Notes under the pieces: generated by a model
Told to the model about the DNA's origin: nothing
What the model saw: only the letters and a program-made list of their open reading frames with translations
The model's database searches: none
In this document: positions 47,142 to 55,643 of the stretch, piece by piece
How the letters are laid out: each line of letters opens with the position of its first letter
Position numbering within the stretch: the first letter of the stretch is position 1
Translations under genes and position numbers: made by a program
Assembly: GCF_040529045.1 (NCBI RefSeq)
Contig: NZ_CP131914.1
Coordinates: 1,906,501-1,970,500 of the forward strand
DNA: 64,000 bases
Direction of reading: 5' to 3'
Source: Xanthomonas indica
GTDB taxonomy: Bacteria > Pseudomonadota > Gammaproteobacteria > Xanthomonadales > Xanthomonadaceae

Positions 47142-47639
47142 CTAGGCCTGCGCCGGCAATAGCCCGCGTTGCGCCAGCCAGGCACGCGCGTCGTCGGCGT
47201 CCTGTTCGAACCAGGCGCGGGTGGAGCCCAGCCGGTAGGTGTAGCCCCAGGCGTCCATGTCCGCCATCAGCCGTGCGCGGCCGACGCCGGGCAGCGCATC
47301 GGCCAGCACGATCTGCAGGTAGCAGGTGGCGTCTTCCTCTTCCACCGAGTCGGTGGCATCGGTATGCACCTGCGCGCGCCGCTGCGGCGGCAGCACGATC
47401 AGGTGACAGGCTTCGTGCAGCAGCGAATGCACCGGCGTGTCGTCGCGCACGTAGACGTCGCTGGCGATCACCCCGGCCTCCGGTTCGCCCCAGTAGCTGC
47501 CGGGAATGGCGGCACCGTCGGCCACGCGGTGCAGGGCCAGCCCGTAGCCGGCCAGCAGCGCGCGCGGCGCGTCCAGACCGATGGCGCCCACGGTCAGGAC
47601 CTGGGCGGCGGCAGCGGGAAGGGCGGCGTGGGTCTGCAT
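47142..47639 (-). CDS. hypothetical protein with HEACH zinc-protease-like motif
   Basis: A 165-residue protein. LLHEACHLIVLP (about residues 84-95) is an HExxH-type motif in a helix, and EEEDATCYLQIVLADAL follows about 20 residues later, offering a further acidic zinc ligand. This layout suggests a small metallopeptidase, but no family was recognised. No signal peptide is clear. ATG at 47639. It is convergent with the histidine kinase gene and lies 3' of minE on the same strand, 124 bp away. Confidence 0.65.
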   Translation of the reverse strand: MQTHAALPAAAAQVLTVGAIGLDAPRALLAGYGLALHRVADGAAIPGSYWGEPEAGVIASDVYVRDDTPVHSLLHEACHLIVLPPQRRAQVHTDATDSVEEEDATCYLQIVLADALPGVGRARLMADMDAWGYTYRLGSTRAWFEQDADDARAWLAQRGLLPAQA

Positions 47640-47763
47640 CGTCTGAACGTCGTTGGGAGGGAAGGGCGCGGCGGCGCGCCCGATCGCGGCAGGCACGGCC
47701 CGTCGCGGCGCCGGCCTGGACCGGCACGTCAGCCGCGGCACGGGCCACGGCCGACGCGCGGCC

Positions 47764-48021
47764 TCAGGGCGTGGGCCCTTCCGGCAGGGCGACGGAGATG
47801 TCGAGCACGTCGTGCTCGCCGTCCTTGACCAGGTCCACCTTGACCGCGTCGGCGTCGATGTTGACGTACTTCTTGATCACTTCCAGCAGCTCGCGCTGCA
47901 GCAGCGGCAGGTAGTCCGGGCCGCCGCGCTGGCTGCGTTCCTGCGCGATGATGATCTGCAGGCGGTTCTTCGCGGTCTCGGCGGTGTTCTTCTTGGTCTT
48001 GAGGAAATCGAATAGTCCCAT
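47764..48021 (-). CDS. minE: cell division topological specificity factor MinE
   Basis: An 85-residue protein that stimulates MinD ATPase and drives the pole-to-pole oscillation that keeps division at mid-cell. The N-terminal membrane-targeting [11 protein letters not shown] and the anti-MinCD helix [16 protein letters not shown] are conserved, and the C-terminal topological domain starts [18 protein letters not shown] at 48021 lies 2 bp after the minD stop, so translation is coupled. Confidence 0.97.
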   Translation of the reverse strand: MGLFDFLKTKKNTAETAKNRLQIIIAQERSQRGGPDYLPLLQRELLEVIKKYVNIDADAVKVDLVKDGEHDVLDISVALPEGPTP

Positions 48022-48023
48022 GC

Positions 48024-48833
48024 TCACCCTCCGAACAACTTGGTGAAGAAGCCCTTCTTCTCCACGGAGATGAAACGCATCGGACGTTCCTCGCCGAGGA
48101 TGCGCGCCACGGCGTCCTCGTAGGCCTGGCCGGCCGGGGATTCGCCGTCCAGGATCACCGGCTCGCCCTTGTTGGAGGCGTTGAGCACGTCGCCGGACTC
48201 GGGGATCACGCCGATCGCCTTCAGGCCGAGCACTTCCTCCACGTCGGTGATGCTCAGCATCTCGCCGGTTTCCACGCGCGCCGGGCTGTAGCGGGTCAAC
48301 AGCAGGAACGCGGGCAGGCTCTTGCCGCTCTCGGCCTTGTGGGTCTTGGAGTCGAGCAGGCCGAGGATGCGGTCGGAGTCGCGCACCGAGGACACTTCCG
48401 GATTGACCACCACCACCGCGCGGTCGGCGAAGTACATCGCCAGGAACGCGCCCTTCTCGATGCCGGCCGGCGAGTCGCAGACGATGTAGTCGAAGCCGTC
48501 GGCGGCCAGGTCCTTGAGTACCTTCTCCACGCCTTCCTGGGTCAGCGCGTCCTTGTCGCGGGTCTGCGAGGCGGCCAGCACGAACAGGTTGTCGAAGCGC
48601 TTGTCCTTGATCAGCGCCTGCTTCAGCGTGGCTTCGTTGTGCACCACGTTGACGAAGTCGTACACCACGCGGCGCTCGCAGCCCATGATCAGGTCGAGGT
48701 TGCGCAGGCCCACGTCGAAGTCGATCACGGCGACCTTCTTGCCGCGTCGCGCCAGCCCGCAGGCCAGGCTCGCGCTGGTGGTGGTCTTGCCGACGCCGCC
48801 CTTGCCGGAGGTGACAACGATAATTTCAGCCAA
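48024..48833 (-). CDS. minD: septum site-determining ATPase MinD
   Basis: The 269-residue membrane-cycling ATPase recruits MinC to the membrane. The deviant Walker [10 protein letters not shown] is at residues 10-18, with the signature Lys11. [16 protein letters not shown] is the amphipathic membrane-targeting helix. The start codon is TTG at 48833, preceded by CAGGAGA; there is no ATG near, and [13 protein letters not shown] is the invariant MinD beginning. Between minC and minE on one transcript. Confidence 0.97.
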   Translation of the reverse strand: MAEIIVVTSGKGGVGKTTTSASLACGLARRGKKVAVIDFDVGLRNLDLIMGCERRVVYDFVNVVHNEATLKQALIKDKRFDNLFVLAASQTRDKDALTQEGVEKVLKDLAADGFDYIVCDSPAGIEKGAFLAMYFADRAVVVVNPEVSSVRDSDRILGLLDSKTHKAESGKSLPAFLLLTRYSPARVETGEMLSITDVEEVLGLKAIGVIPESGDVLNASNKGEPVILDGESPAGQAYEDAVARILGEERPMRFISVEKKGFFTKLFGG

Positions 48834-48869
48834 AGGACTATCTCCTGATACGTTCGTGTTGGGGCCGCG

Positions 48870-49631
48870 TCAGTCTTGCGCGGCGATCTTGATCTGGTCC
48901 TGCTCCAGCCAGACCTGGACGGCCTTGCCACGCAGTTCCTTGGGAATATCGTCCAGCACCTTGTAGTGGCCGGCAATGGCGACCAGTTCGGCGTGGAAGT
49001 CGCGGCAGAAGATCCGCGCCTCGGTGTTGCCCTGGGCACCGGCCAGCGCGCGACCGCGCAAGGTGCCGTAGATGTGGATGCTGCCGTCGGAGATCACCTC
49101 GGCGCCGGCGCCGACGGTGGCCATCACGGTCAGGTCGCAATTCTCCGCATACAGCTGCTGCCCGGAGCGCACCGCGTTCTTCTGCATGCGCCCGGGTTGC
49201 GGCCGCGCCGCCGGAGCGGGCGGCGGCGGAGGCGGCGGCGGCGGCGAGACCGGCGCCGGCGCGGCGGCGGGGGCGCCACCATCGAAACGCTCGTACTGCG
49301 CACGGAACTTGGCCAGCAGCGGCAGGCCCAGCGTCACCGACAGTTCCTCGATCTCGCGGGTGCCGTAGGCCAGCGCCACCGGCAGCACGCCGGCGTCGCG
49401 CAGGCCGTCCAGCAGCGCCTGCGCGGTGGCCGTGTCCGGGGTCTGCGCCAGGCCGCCGAAATCGATGATCACCGCCGCACGGCCGAACAGCTTGGGCGCG
49501 CGCTGCACGCGCTCGCGCATCTCCTGGCTCAGCCGCGCCACGTCCAGCGTGCGCACGCGCAGGTTGGCGATGCCGACCTGGCCGATCTTCAGTTCGCCGG
49601 CCTGCTCGAAATCCAGATTCACCGACGACAC
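48870..49631 (-). CDS. minC: septum site-determining protein MinC
   Basis: MinC blocks FtsZ polymerisation away from mid-cell. An N-terminal FtsZ-inhibiting domain (about residues 5-105) is joined to the C-terminal beta-helix domain (about 145-253; NAVRSGQQLYAENCDLTV, GSIHIYGTLRGRALAG) by a linker with nine or more consecutive prolines (around 125-135). The start is taken as GTG at 49631; a second GTG at 49622 is also possible. The first lies 2 bp after the stop of the upstream GNAT gene, so expression of minC is probably coupled to it. Confidence 0.93.
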   Translation of the reverse strand: MSSVNLDFEQAGELKIGQVGIANLRVRTLDVARLSQEMRERVQRAPKLFGRAAVIIDFGGLAQTPDTATAQALLDGLRDAGVLPVALAYGTREIEELSVTLGLPLLAKFRAQYERFDGGAPAAAPAPVSPPPPPPPPPAPAARPQPGRMQKNAVRSGQQLYAENCDLTVMATVGAGAEVISDGSIHIYGTLRGRALAGAQGNTEARIFCRDFHAELVAIAGHYKVLDDIPKELRGKAVQVWLEQDQIKIAAQD

Positions 49632-49633
49632 GC

Positions 49634-50227
49634 TCAGGTCCCGGTCGGGCGCTGCGCCCGCTGCAGACGATGGGCATGGCCGGCCCAAGGCAGCTCGGGC
49701 AGGGTGTCGCCGTAGGTTTCGCGCACCCAGGCGTAACTGCACAGATCCTTCAACAGCATGCTCGCACGCACCTCCACTTCGTTCATCGTGTTCTGGCCCA
49801 CTTCGCGGAAGCCGAAGCTGCCATGGAACAGCAGCGCCGCATCGGCGCCGTGATCCAGAAAAACCTCGCACGCCAGTTGCGGGTAGCGCAACTCGGCATA
49901 GCTCTGCACGTCGGCGTAGAACGCCCGGCCGACGCCACCGCCGCGGCGGCGGCTGGCCACCACGATGCGGTCGATATAGAAAAACTGCGGATAGCGCTCG
50001 CGGAACCAGGCGAAATTGCTGCTGTCGTGGTCGCTGTCGCTGCCGAAGCCGACCAGGAAGCCGGCCAGGTTGCCGTCGCGCTCGGCGACGCGGAAGTACT
50101 CTGCGGTTTCGTAGAAGCGGTGCAGCTTGGCCGAATCCAGCGGCAGGATCGCCAGTCCGGCGTTGTTGTTCAGGGCCAGGACCGAATCGAGCTCGTGCTC
50201 GCGCACGTCGCGGATGACGATCGACAT
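49634..50227 (-). CDS. GNAT-family acetyltransferase coupled to minCDE
   Basis: A 197-residue GNAT protein. IDRIVVASRRRGGGVGRAFYADV (about residues 81-103) is motif A with the R-x2-G-x-G loop, and HGSFGFREVGQ is the following motif. It is unusually the first gene of the minCDE transcript, with a 2-bp gap to minC. Substrate unknown. ATG at 50227 with GGAGTCTCA upstream. A link to cell division is only suggested by its place. Confidence 0.85.
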   Translation of the reverse strand: MSIVIRDVREHELDSVLALNNNAGLAILPLDSAKLHRFYETAEYFRVAERDGNLAGFLVGFGSDSDHDSSNFAWFRERYPQFFYIDRIVVASRRRGGGVGRAFYADVQSYAELRYPQLACEVFLDHGADAALLFHGSFGFREVGQNTMNEVEVRASMLLKDLCSYAWVRETYGDTLPELPWAGHAHRLQRAQRPTGT

Positions 50228-50367
50228 TGAGACTCCATTGCTGATGCGCGCGCGGCCCCGTGCGGGCCGCCGGGCCGGATTATCGCACGCGCGACCCGGG
50301 GCGGCGAGCCGCGCCGGCATGACTTCCGTGGGGGTGCAATGCGCGCCGTTCATCCTAAGATGGCTGC

Positions 50368-51558
50368 ATGTTGGGATATCTCAGCCATACCCGCGTTCTG
50401 CGCTATGCCGGCCTGTTCACCTGGGCCGTCATCTGCATGCCGTTGCTGTACCTGTACTGGGAGCCGGTCGAGGAATCGGGACGGATGCCCAGCGGCGAGG
50501 TGTGGCTGCTGCTGACCAGCTACCTGGGCTTCGGCGTGGTCTATTTCCTGCTGACCCGGCGCCTGCACAGCGGCGACGGCGTGCGCTGGTACGACCGCGG
50601 CATGCTGGTGCTGCTGACCATCTGCGCGCTGGCGGTCGGCTATCTGCACCGGTCGGGGCTGGGCAGCATCCTGATGATGGTGGCGGCGGGGGTGATCCCC
50701 TGGCTGCTACCGGTGCGTGCCGGCGTGGCCTGGCTGCTGCTGAGCCAGCTGGCGGTGCTGCCGGTGTACCTGACCATCGGCTTCCCGCCGTTCGAGGCGC
50801 TGATGCAGTCGCTGCTGTACGGCGGCTTTTCCATGTTCATCTTCGTCACCAGCCTGGTCGCGCGGCAGCAGACCCAGGCGCGGGAGGAGCAGCGCCAGCT
50901 CAACGCCGAGCTGCGCGCCACCCGCGCGCTGCTGGCCGAGAGCGCCCGGGTCAACGAGCGCACGCGCATCTCGCGCGAACTGCACGACCTGCTCGGCCAC
51001 CACTTGACCGCGCTGAGCCTGAACCTGGAAGTGGCCGGCCACATCACCGAGGGCCGCGCCCAGGAGCACGTGCAGCAGGCGCATACCCTGGCCAAGCTGC
51101 TGCTGACCGACGTGCGCGAGGCGGTCAGCCAGCTGCGCGACAGCGGCGCGATCGACCTGGCGGCGGCGTTGCGGCCGCTGGCAGAGCGGGTGCCGTCGCT
51201 GCAGATCCATCTGCAGGTGGAGGAGCCGCTGACCGTGGAGGATCCCGAGCGCGCGCATGTGTTGCTGCGCTGCACCCAGGAGATCATCACCAACGCGGTG
51301 CGCCACGCCCAGGCCGACAATCTGTGGATCGAAGTGCGCCGCGACGGCCCGCAGGTGGTGATCCAGGCGCGCGACGATGGCCGCGGTTGCGAGACCCTGG
51401 CCCCCGGCAACGGCCTGCGCGGCATGCGCGAGCGCCTGAGCCAGTACGGCGGCAGCCTGGACGTGACCGCCGCGCCCGGCGCGGGCTTCCGCCTGCGCGC
51501 CGCGGTCCCCGGCGCCGCCACCCTGCTGCCGCCCGCCGTTCCCCAAGGAGTGTTGTGA
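50368..51558 (+). CDS. DesK-type sensor histidine kinase (HisKA_3)
   Basis: A 396-residue kinase with four or five N-terminal membrane helices (to about residue 165), a coiled coil, and the NarL-partner type H box SRELHDLLGHHLTALSLN (His206). The HATPase has EIITNAVRHAQA and DDGRGCE, with GLRGMRERL at the end. The multispan sensor recalls DesK, which senses membrane fluidity; other envelope signals are possible. ATG at 50368. The regulator follows with a 1-bp overlap. Confidence 0.9.
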   Translation: MLGYLSHTRVLRYAGLFTWAVICMPLLYLYWEPVEESGRMPSGEVWLLLTSYLGFGVVYFLLTRRLHSGDGVRWYDRGMLVLLTICALAVGYLHRSGLGSILMMVAAGVIPWLLPVRAGVAWLLLSQLAVLPVYLTIGFPPFEALMQSLLYGGFSMFIFVTSLVARQQTQAREEQRQLNAELRATRALLAESARVNERTRISRELHDLLGHHLTALSLNLEVAGHITEGRAQEHVQQAHTLAKLLLTDVREAVSQLRDSGAIDLAAALRPLAERVPSLQIHLQVEEPLTVEDPERAHVLLRCTQEIITNAVRHAQADNLWIEVRRDGPQVVIQARDDGRGCETLAPGNGLRGMRERLSQYGGSLDVTAAPGAGFRLRAAVPGAATLLPPAVPQGVL

Positions 51559-52199
51559 TGATCCGTGTTTGCCTGGTCGACGATCAAACCCTGGTGCGGC
51601 AGGGCATCCGCTCGCTGCTGGCGCTGGACGGCGGCATCGAGGTGGTGGCCGAGGCCAGCGACGGCCGCCAGGCGGTGGAGCTGATCCCGCAGGTGCTGCC
51701 CGACGTGGTGCTGATGGACATGCGCATGCCCTCGATGTCCGGGCTGGAGGCGCTGCAGGTGCTGTCGCGGGCCGCGGCGTTGCCGCCGACCATCATCCTG
51801 ACCACCTTCGACGACGACCAACTGGTGCTGGCCGGGCTCAAGGCCGGGGCCAAGGGCTATCTGCTCAAGGACGTGTCGCTGGAACAACTGGTCGGCGCGA
51901 TCCGTACCGTGGCCGCCGGCGGCTCGCTGGTGCAGCCGGCGGTGACCCAGCGCCTGCTCTCGGGCCTGGAGCACATGCGCAACGATTTCGTCAGCCTGGA
52001 CCGGCCCGACCCGCTGACCGACCGCGAGACCGAGATCCTGCGGCTGATGGCCAGCGGCTTCTCCAACAAGGAGATCGCCAATTCGCTGGGCGTGGCCGAG
52101 GGCACGATCAAGAACCATGTCTCCAACATTCTCTCCAAGCTCGGCGTGCGCGACCGCACGCGGGCGGTGCTGAAGGCGTTCGAGCTGCAGCTGGTCTGA
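51558..52199 (+). CDS. NarL/FixJ-type response regulator
   Basis: A 213-residue regulator, partner of the preceding kinase. Receiver: DD at 8-9, phosphoacceptor Asp54 (VLMDMRMPSM), Lys in KGYLLKD. LuxR-type helix-turn-helix in the last 60 residues (LTDRETEILRLMASGFSNKE, GTIKNHVSNILSKLGV). ATG at 51558 with AAGGAG eight bases before it. The targets are unknown; no desaturase gene is adjacent. Confidence 0.93.
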   Translation: MIRVCLVDDQTLVRQGIRSLLALDGGIEVVAEASDGRQAVELIPQVLPDVVLMDMRMPSMSGLEALQVLSRAAALPPTIILTTFDDDQLVLAGLKAGAKGYLLKDVSLEQLVGAIRTVAAGGSLVQPAVTQRLLSGLEHMRNDFVSLDRPDPLTDRETEILRLMASGFSNKEIANSLGVAEGTIKNHVSNILSKLGVRDRTRAVLKAFELQLV

Positions 52200-52654
52200 C
52201 GGACCGGAGGCCCGGCCCGGCGCTGCAGGTGGTCTGAACGAGACAGGATGACGGCCCGCGCAGGCCGGGAACGCGCACGTCGGGCCGGTCCGGTGCCGCC
52301 GGGTGCCATGCACTAGATGCCGCCATAAGCAGAGCGAGCTTGTCCCGCGCAGGCAAGTGGTCTGGCCTGGGTCACGCACGCTTCCGGCGCGTCCACCGGG
52401 CCGACGGCGCCGCCGTTGCTCGCTTCGATGCGGCCGGAGACCGGGCGCGCAGGTCTGTCCGGTGCCGCTGCCGGGACAATGGTCTGGTCGCCTGCGGTGC
52501 CGTTCCGGCGGCCGTCGCCGGCACCGCGCAAGCCCGTTGCGGCACGGGGCGAAGCGGCATTCCGTGATGTGCTGACCACGGACAGCGAAGCCTGCTAGGA
52601 TGGGCGCTTCGCTTCATCAACCCGGCCGTGGGATCGGCCCCGGAGACCTCCTGA
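52200..52654. other. 455-bp gene-free spacer
   Basis: No gene, repeat family or RNA structure was recognised. A short imperfect copy of the end of the response-regulator gene (CTGCAGGTGGTCTGA at 52224-52238 against CTGCAGCTGGTCTGA at 52185-52199) is the only oddity. The downstream end carries a probable promoter, listed separately. Confidence 0.5.
52572..52601 (+). promoter_or_regulatory. probable sigma70-type promoter of the SRPBCC-like gene
   Basis: CTGACC (52572-52577) and TAGGAT (52596-52601) are separated by 18 bp. Transcription would begin about 45 bp before the start codon at 52655. Each hexamer has two or more mismatches, so this is tentative. Confidence 0.35.
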
Positions 52655-53821
52655 ATGACCCGTATTATCGAGTTCCTGATCGCCCTGGGGATCGTGGCTG
52701 GCCTGTTCGTCATTGTCGGCGTGGTGCTGCCCTCGGAGCGTCACATGTCCGAAAGCGTCGAGACCAATCGGCGCATGACCATCGTCTATGACACGGTCAA
52801 CAGCCTGCGTCGGTTCAAGGACTGGAACCCCCTGGTGCTGCGCGACCCGCGCATCGAGCTGAAGCTCTCCGGCCCGGAATCCGGCGTCGGCGCGCGTCTG
52901 GACTACAGCTCCAAGGAGGGCTACATCGGCAAGGGTAGCTGGACCATCACCTCGACCGAGAAGAACAAGGACGTGGTCATCGCCATCGAGGACGAGACCA
53001 AGGGCAAGGACAAGACCACGACCTTCAAGCTCGAGCCGACCGGCAAGAACGGCCGCAACGTGAAGATCACCCAGGACTACTCCGTCAAGTACGGGTGGGA
53101 CCTGCTGGGTCGTTACGCCGGCCTGTACGTCAGCCGCCATGTCGGCGACGACATCAAGCTGGGCCTGTCGCGCCTGAGCAACGTGCTGGCCACCGTGCCG
53201 AACGTGGACTACCGCTCCGACGACACCCCGCTGAAGGACCTGAAGGTCGTCGACGTCCCGGCCGAGGACCTGCTGGTGGTCAACGCCGGCAACATCGACC
53301 GCGACAACGACTCCATCAAGAAGTCCATCAAGGACAACCAGGAGTGGATCAAGCGGGTGATGGACGCCAACGGCCTGGAAGCGGCCGGTCCGGTGCGCAT
53401 TGTCACGACCGACTTCGGCGCCGACAAGTACGCCTTCGACGTCGCCCAGCCGGTGCGCAAGCGTGCCGGTGGCGCGCCGAAGGACGACGCCAAGAAGGAT
53501 GAGAAGACGGACGCCAAGAAGGACGACGCGGCTGCCGCGCCGGTCGATGCCACCCCGGTTGCCGCTTCCGGCGAGCCGCTGAAGGTGACCATCCCGCAGG
53601 GTGCCCCGGTGACCTACCTGCGGACCGAAGCGCACCGCTCCGCCTTCGCCAGCTACACCGGCCACATGGCGGGTCTGGATGCGGCGCGCAATGCGCTGCG
53701 TGCCTGGGCCGCGACCAGCGGCTACGACGTGACCGACCGTCCGTACGAAGCCTGGAAGGGCGGCGTGGACAAGGCGTTCACGCCGGAAGGCACCTACGAC
53801 ATCTACTGGGCGATCAAGTAA
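52655..53821 (+). CDS. SRPBCC-like (polyketide cyclase-type) periplasmic protein
   Basis: A 388-residue protein with one N-terminal membrane helix (IIEFLIALGIVAGLFVIVGVVLP). A SRPBCC/START-like domain follows (about 30-180; ESVETNRRMTIVYDTVNSL, RFKDWNPLVLRDPRIEL, GARLDYSSKEGYIGKGSW). A second domain (about 190-388) is split by a highly charged Lys/Asp/Ala linker (about 272-300: KKDEKTDAKKDD) and resembles GyrI-like small-molecule-binding domains at its end (YEAWKGGVDKAFTPEGTYDIYWAIK). Ligand and role unknown. ATG at 52655, preceded by GGAGACCTCCTGA. Monocistronic, with a strong terminator. Confidence 0.8.
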   Translation: MTRIIEFLIALGIVAGLFVIVGVVLPSERHMSESVETNRRMTIVYDTVNSLRRFKDWNPLVLRDPRIELKLSGPESGVGARLDYSSKEGYIGKGSWTITSTEKNKDVVIAIEDETKGKDKTTTFKLEPTGKNGRNVKITQDYSVKYGWDLLGRYAGLYVSRHVGDDIKLGLSRLSNVLATVPNVDYRSDDTPLKDLKVVDVPAEDLLVVNAGNIDRDNDSIKKSIKDNQEWIKRVMDANGLEAAGPVRIVTTDFGADKYAFDVAQPVRKRAGGAPKDDAKKDEKTDAKKDDAAAAPVDATPVAASGEPLKVTIPQGAPVTYLRTEAHRSAFASYTGHMAGLDAARNALRAWAATSGYDVTDRPYEAWKGGVDKAFTPEGTYDIYWAIK

Positions 53822-53848
53822 GTCCTGCCCTGGTGGTCGAGTGAACCG

Positions 53849-53881
53849 GAACGCGCCGCATCTTGCGGCGCGTTCTGTTTA
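53849..53881 (+). terminator. intrinsic terminator after the SRPBCC-like gene
   Basis: GAACGCGCCGCA (53849-53860) pairs perfectly with TGCGGCGCGTTC (53864-53875) around a three-base loop, followed by TGTTTA. The T-run is interrupted. It may therefore be moderately efficient. Confidence 0.8.
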
Positions 53882-53923
53882 TGGGGGACGGCAAACGCTG
53901 CCGCGCTCCCGGAGGGAACGCAC

Positions 53924-54295
53924 ATGCTGACGTTCGATCGCCGTACGCGCGGGCCGTTCTGGCTGTGCAGCGCCGGCGCGCTGCTCGCGGCCGTGGCCAT
54001 CGGCCTGTCCGCCTATGCCTCGCACGGCGTGGCCGAGCCCGTGGCGCAATCGCACCTGCAGACCGCGGCGCTGTACGCCTTCGGCCACGGCGTGGCGCTG
54101 GCGGCGCTGGGCCGCCGCAGCGAGCGCCTGCTCAGCCGCAGCGCGTTGTGTCTGTTGCTGCTCGGCACCGTGCTGTTTTCCGGCAGCCTGGCCGGCAACG
54201 CGCTGGCGCAGTGGCCGACCCGGCTGGCGCCGATCGGCGGCACCACGCTGATGCTGGGCTGGCTGCTGTGGGCGGTGGATGCGCTGCGGCGCTGA
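53924..54295 (+). CDS. DUF423 (YgdD/TMEM256) small membrane protein
   Basis: A 123-residue, four-helix membrane protein. Family marks are GALLAAVAIGLSAYASHG, HLQTAALYAFGHGVALAAL and VLFSGSLAGNALAQW, then LAPIGGTTLMLGWLLWA. DUF423 proteins are widespread and of unknown function. ATG at 53924 follows GGAGGGAACGCAC. Confidence 0.88.
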   Translation: MLTFDRRTRGPFWLCSAGALLAAVAIGLSAYASHGVAEPVAQSHLQTAALYAFGHGVALAALGRRSERLLSRSALCLLLLGTVLFSGSLAGNALAQWPTRLAPIGGTTLMLGWLLWAVDALRR

Positions 54296-54487
54296 GTGTC
54301 GTCGCGTAGCGCAGTACAAAAAGTGGGTGAAGCGTAGCCGCGAGCGCACCAGGTAAAGGTGTCGTCATGCGCTGCAATGCGCACGTGCCCTGGCGCGTCG
54401 CCTGGGCGGGCAGGCGCGGTCGTGCCCGTGGTGGTGGTCGGGGCGCGCGCACGTTGCTGAGGGTACGCGGAACAGCGTGCCGTCGGC

Positions 54488-54928
54488 TCAGTCCTGGCGG
54501 TGCTCCGCCGGAACGCGCTGCTCCTGCCGCAGCCAGCGGTGGTACTGGAAGGTGCCCCGCGCTGCGCTCAGATAGGCCAACGTGACCAGCACGGCGATGC
54601 CCAGGCCATCGGCGTTGCCAGCGACGAGATGGCTGATGCGTGCGAGAACGTAGGAGGCGAGCAGCAGGCATGCGGCAATGCGGCTCTTGCGGTAGGTGCC
54701 GTACGCAAGCGCCGCTACCAGCAGCATGCTGGTGCAGTGGATCAGCGCTTTGGCGGAATCGCCGGCAGCGATGGCGCGGATGCTCAGCAGGAGGTTGAGC
54801 GTGGTCATCAGGCCGCCGACGATCCAGCCGGCGGCGATCTTGCGCAGGATGGGAGAGGGCGCCTTCGCGGGATGCAGTGCGGTTTGTGGGCTCTGCGCCT
54901 GCGGCGTGGCATAGGGGTTTTCGGACAT
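54488..54928 (-). CDS. hypothetical inner-membrane protein
   Basis: A 146-residue protein with about four transmembrane helices after a 30-residue polar N-terminus that starts MSENPYATPQAQSPQ, a Pro/Gln-rich pattern seen in many small Xanthomonadaceae membrane proteins. ATG at 54928 has a perfect AAGGAGG. No family recognised. It lies 119 bp downstream of the secreted protein gene on the same strand. Confidence 0.75.
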   Translation of the reverse strand: MSENPYATPQAQSPQTALHPAKAPSPILRKIAAGWIVGGLMTTLNLLLSIRAIAAGDSAKALIHCTSMLLVAALAYGTYRKSRIAACLLLASYVLARISHLVAGNADGLGIAVLVTLAYLSAARGTFQYHRWLRQEQRVPAEHRQD

Positions 54929-55046
54929 TGCGACCTCCTTGTGTCGATGAAAGATTCCTGACGGCGTGCGAGGCCGAAACGTCGTGGCGCACAGCGAGGG
55001 CAACGGGGGGCGCGTCCCCACGACCACCTGGACATCCGCACGCGGC

Positions 55047-55643
55047 TCAGTCGCTGCCGACCAGTTCCACCTGCGCCTTCAACCGCACCCACGCGTCCTG
55101 GCTGGGATCGTTGACCGTGACCTGCACGGTGTAGGTGCCGAGGGGGTCGCTGTCCTCGAAACGCAGTTGCACCGACAGCGGTGCCAGTTCCAGCAGGCCG
55201 GCGGCGGCCGGCGGGCCGCCCATGCCCAGTGGCCGCATCGGATCCTGCAGGGTGGTGCTGCCGTCGGGGCCGAGCACGCGCAGGCTCATCTGCGCATCGC
55301 AGGCGCCGCCGTTGTTGGGGCTGGGCGCGCAGCCGGAGTACAGCAGCGCCACACGCAGCAACTGGCCGCGATGCACGCGCGCGATCGTGCGCAGCTGCGG
55401 CGCATGCGCGGCCTCGGTCTGCCCCCACTCCTGCGCGAACGCGGCGAAGTCGGCGTCGTCGGCGATCTGCAGCGCGGCGGCGAAGGCCTTGTCGTGCCCG
55501 CGCTCGGCGTTGTCGGGCAGGGGCTGGCCCTGCCGGTCGTGCCATTGCGCGGCGGCGCAGGTGGGCAGCGCCAGGGCCAGAAGCGTCAATGCCCGCCAGG
55601 CGGCGGTGCCGGCGCGCGGCCGGCGTGTGTGGGAACGGATCAT
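55047..55643 (-). CDS. hypothetical secreted protein
   Basis: A 198-residue protein with a signal peptide (ALTLLALALPTCAAA, cleavage before QWHDRQG). The mature part is probably beta-rich (LGTYTVQVTVNDP, WVRLKAQVELVG near the end), like a periplasmic immunoglobulin-type fold, with a Cys pair in YSGCAPSPNNGGACD. Its ATG at 55643 overlaps the stop of the VanY-like peptidase by 4 bp, so the two are co-translated and may work together in the periplasm. Confidence 0.75.
   Translation of the reverse strand: MIRSHTRRPRAGTAAWRALTLLALALPTCAAAQWHDRQGQPLPDNAERGHDKAFAAALQIADDADFAAFAQEWGQTEAAHAPQLRTIARVHRGQLLRVALLYSGCAPSPNNGGACDAQMSLRVLGPDGSTTLQDPMRPLGMGGPPAAAGLLELAPLSVQLRFEDSDPLGTYTVQVTVNDPSQDAWVRLKAQVELVGSD

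Noticed and set aside
52185-52238. Duplication of the end of the response-regulator gene
   Set aside because: The two copies share only about 15 bases around a stop codon, too little to exclude chance in GC-rich DNA.
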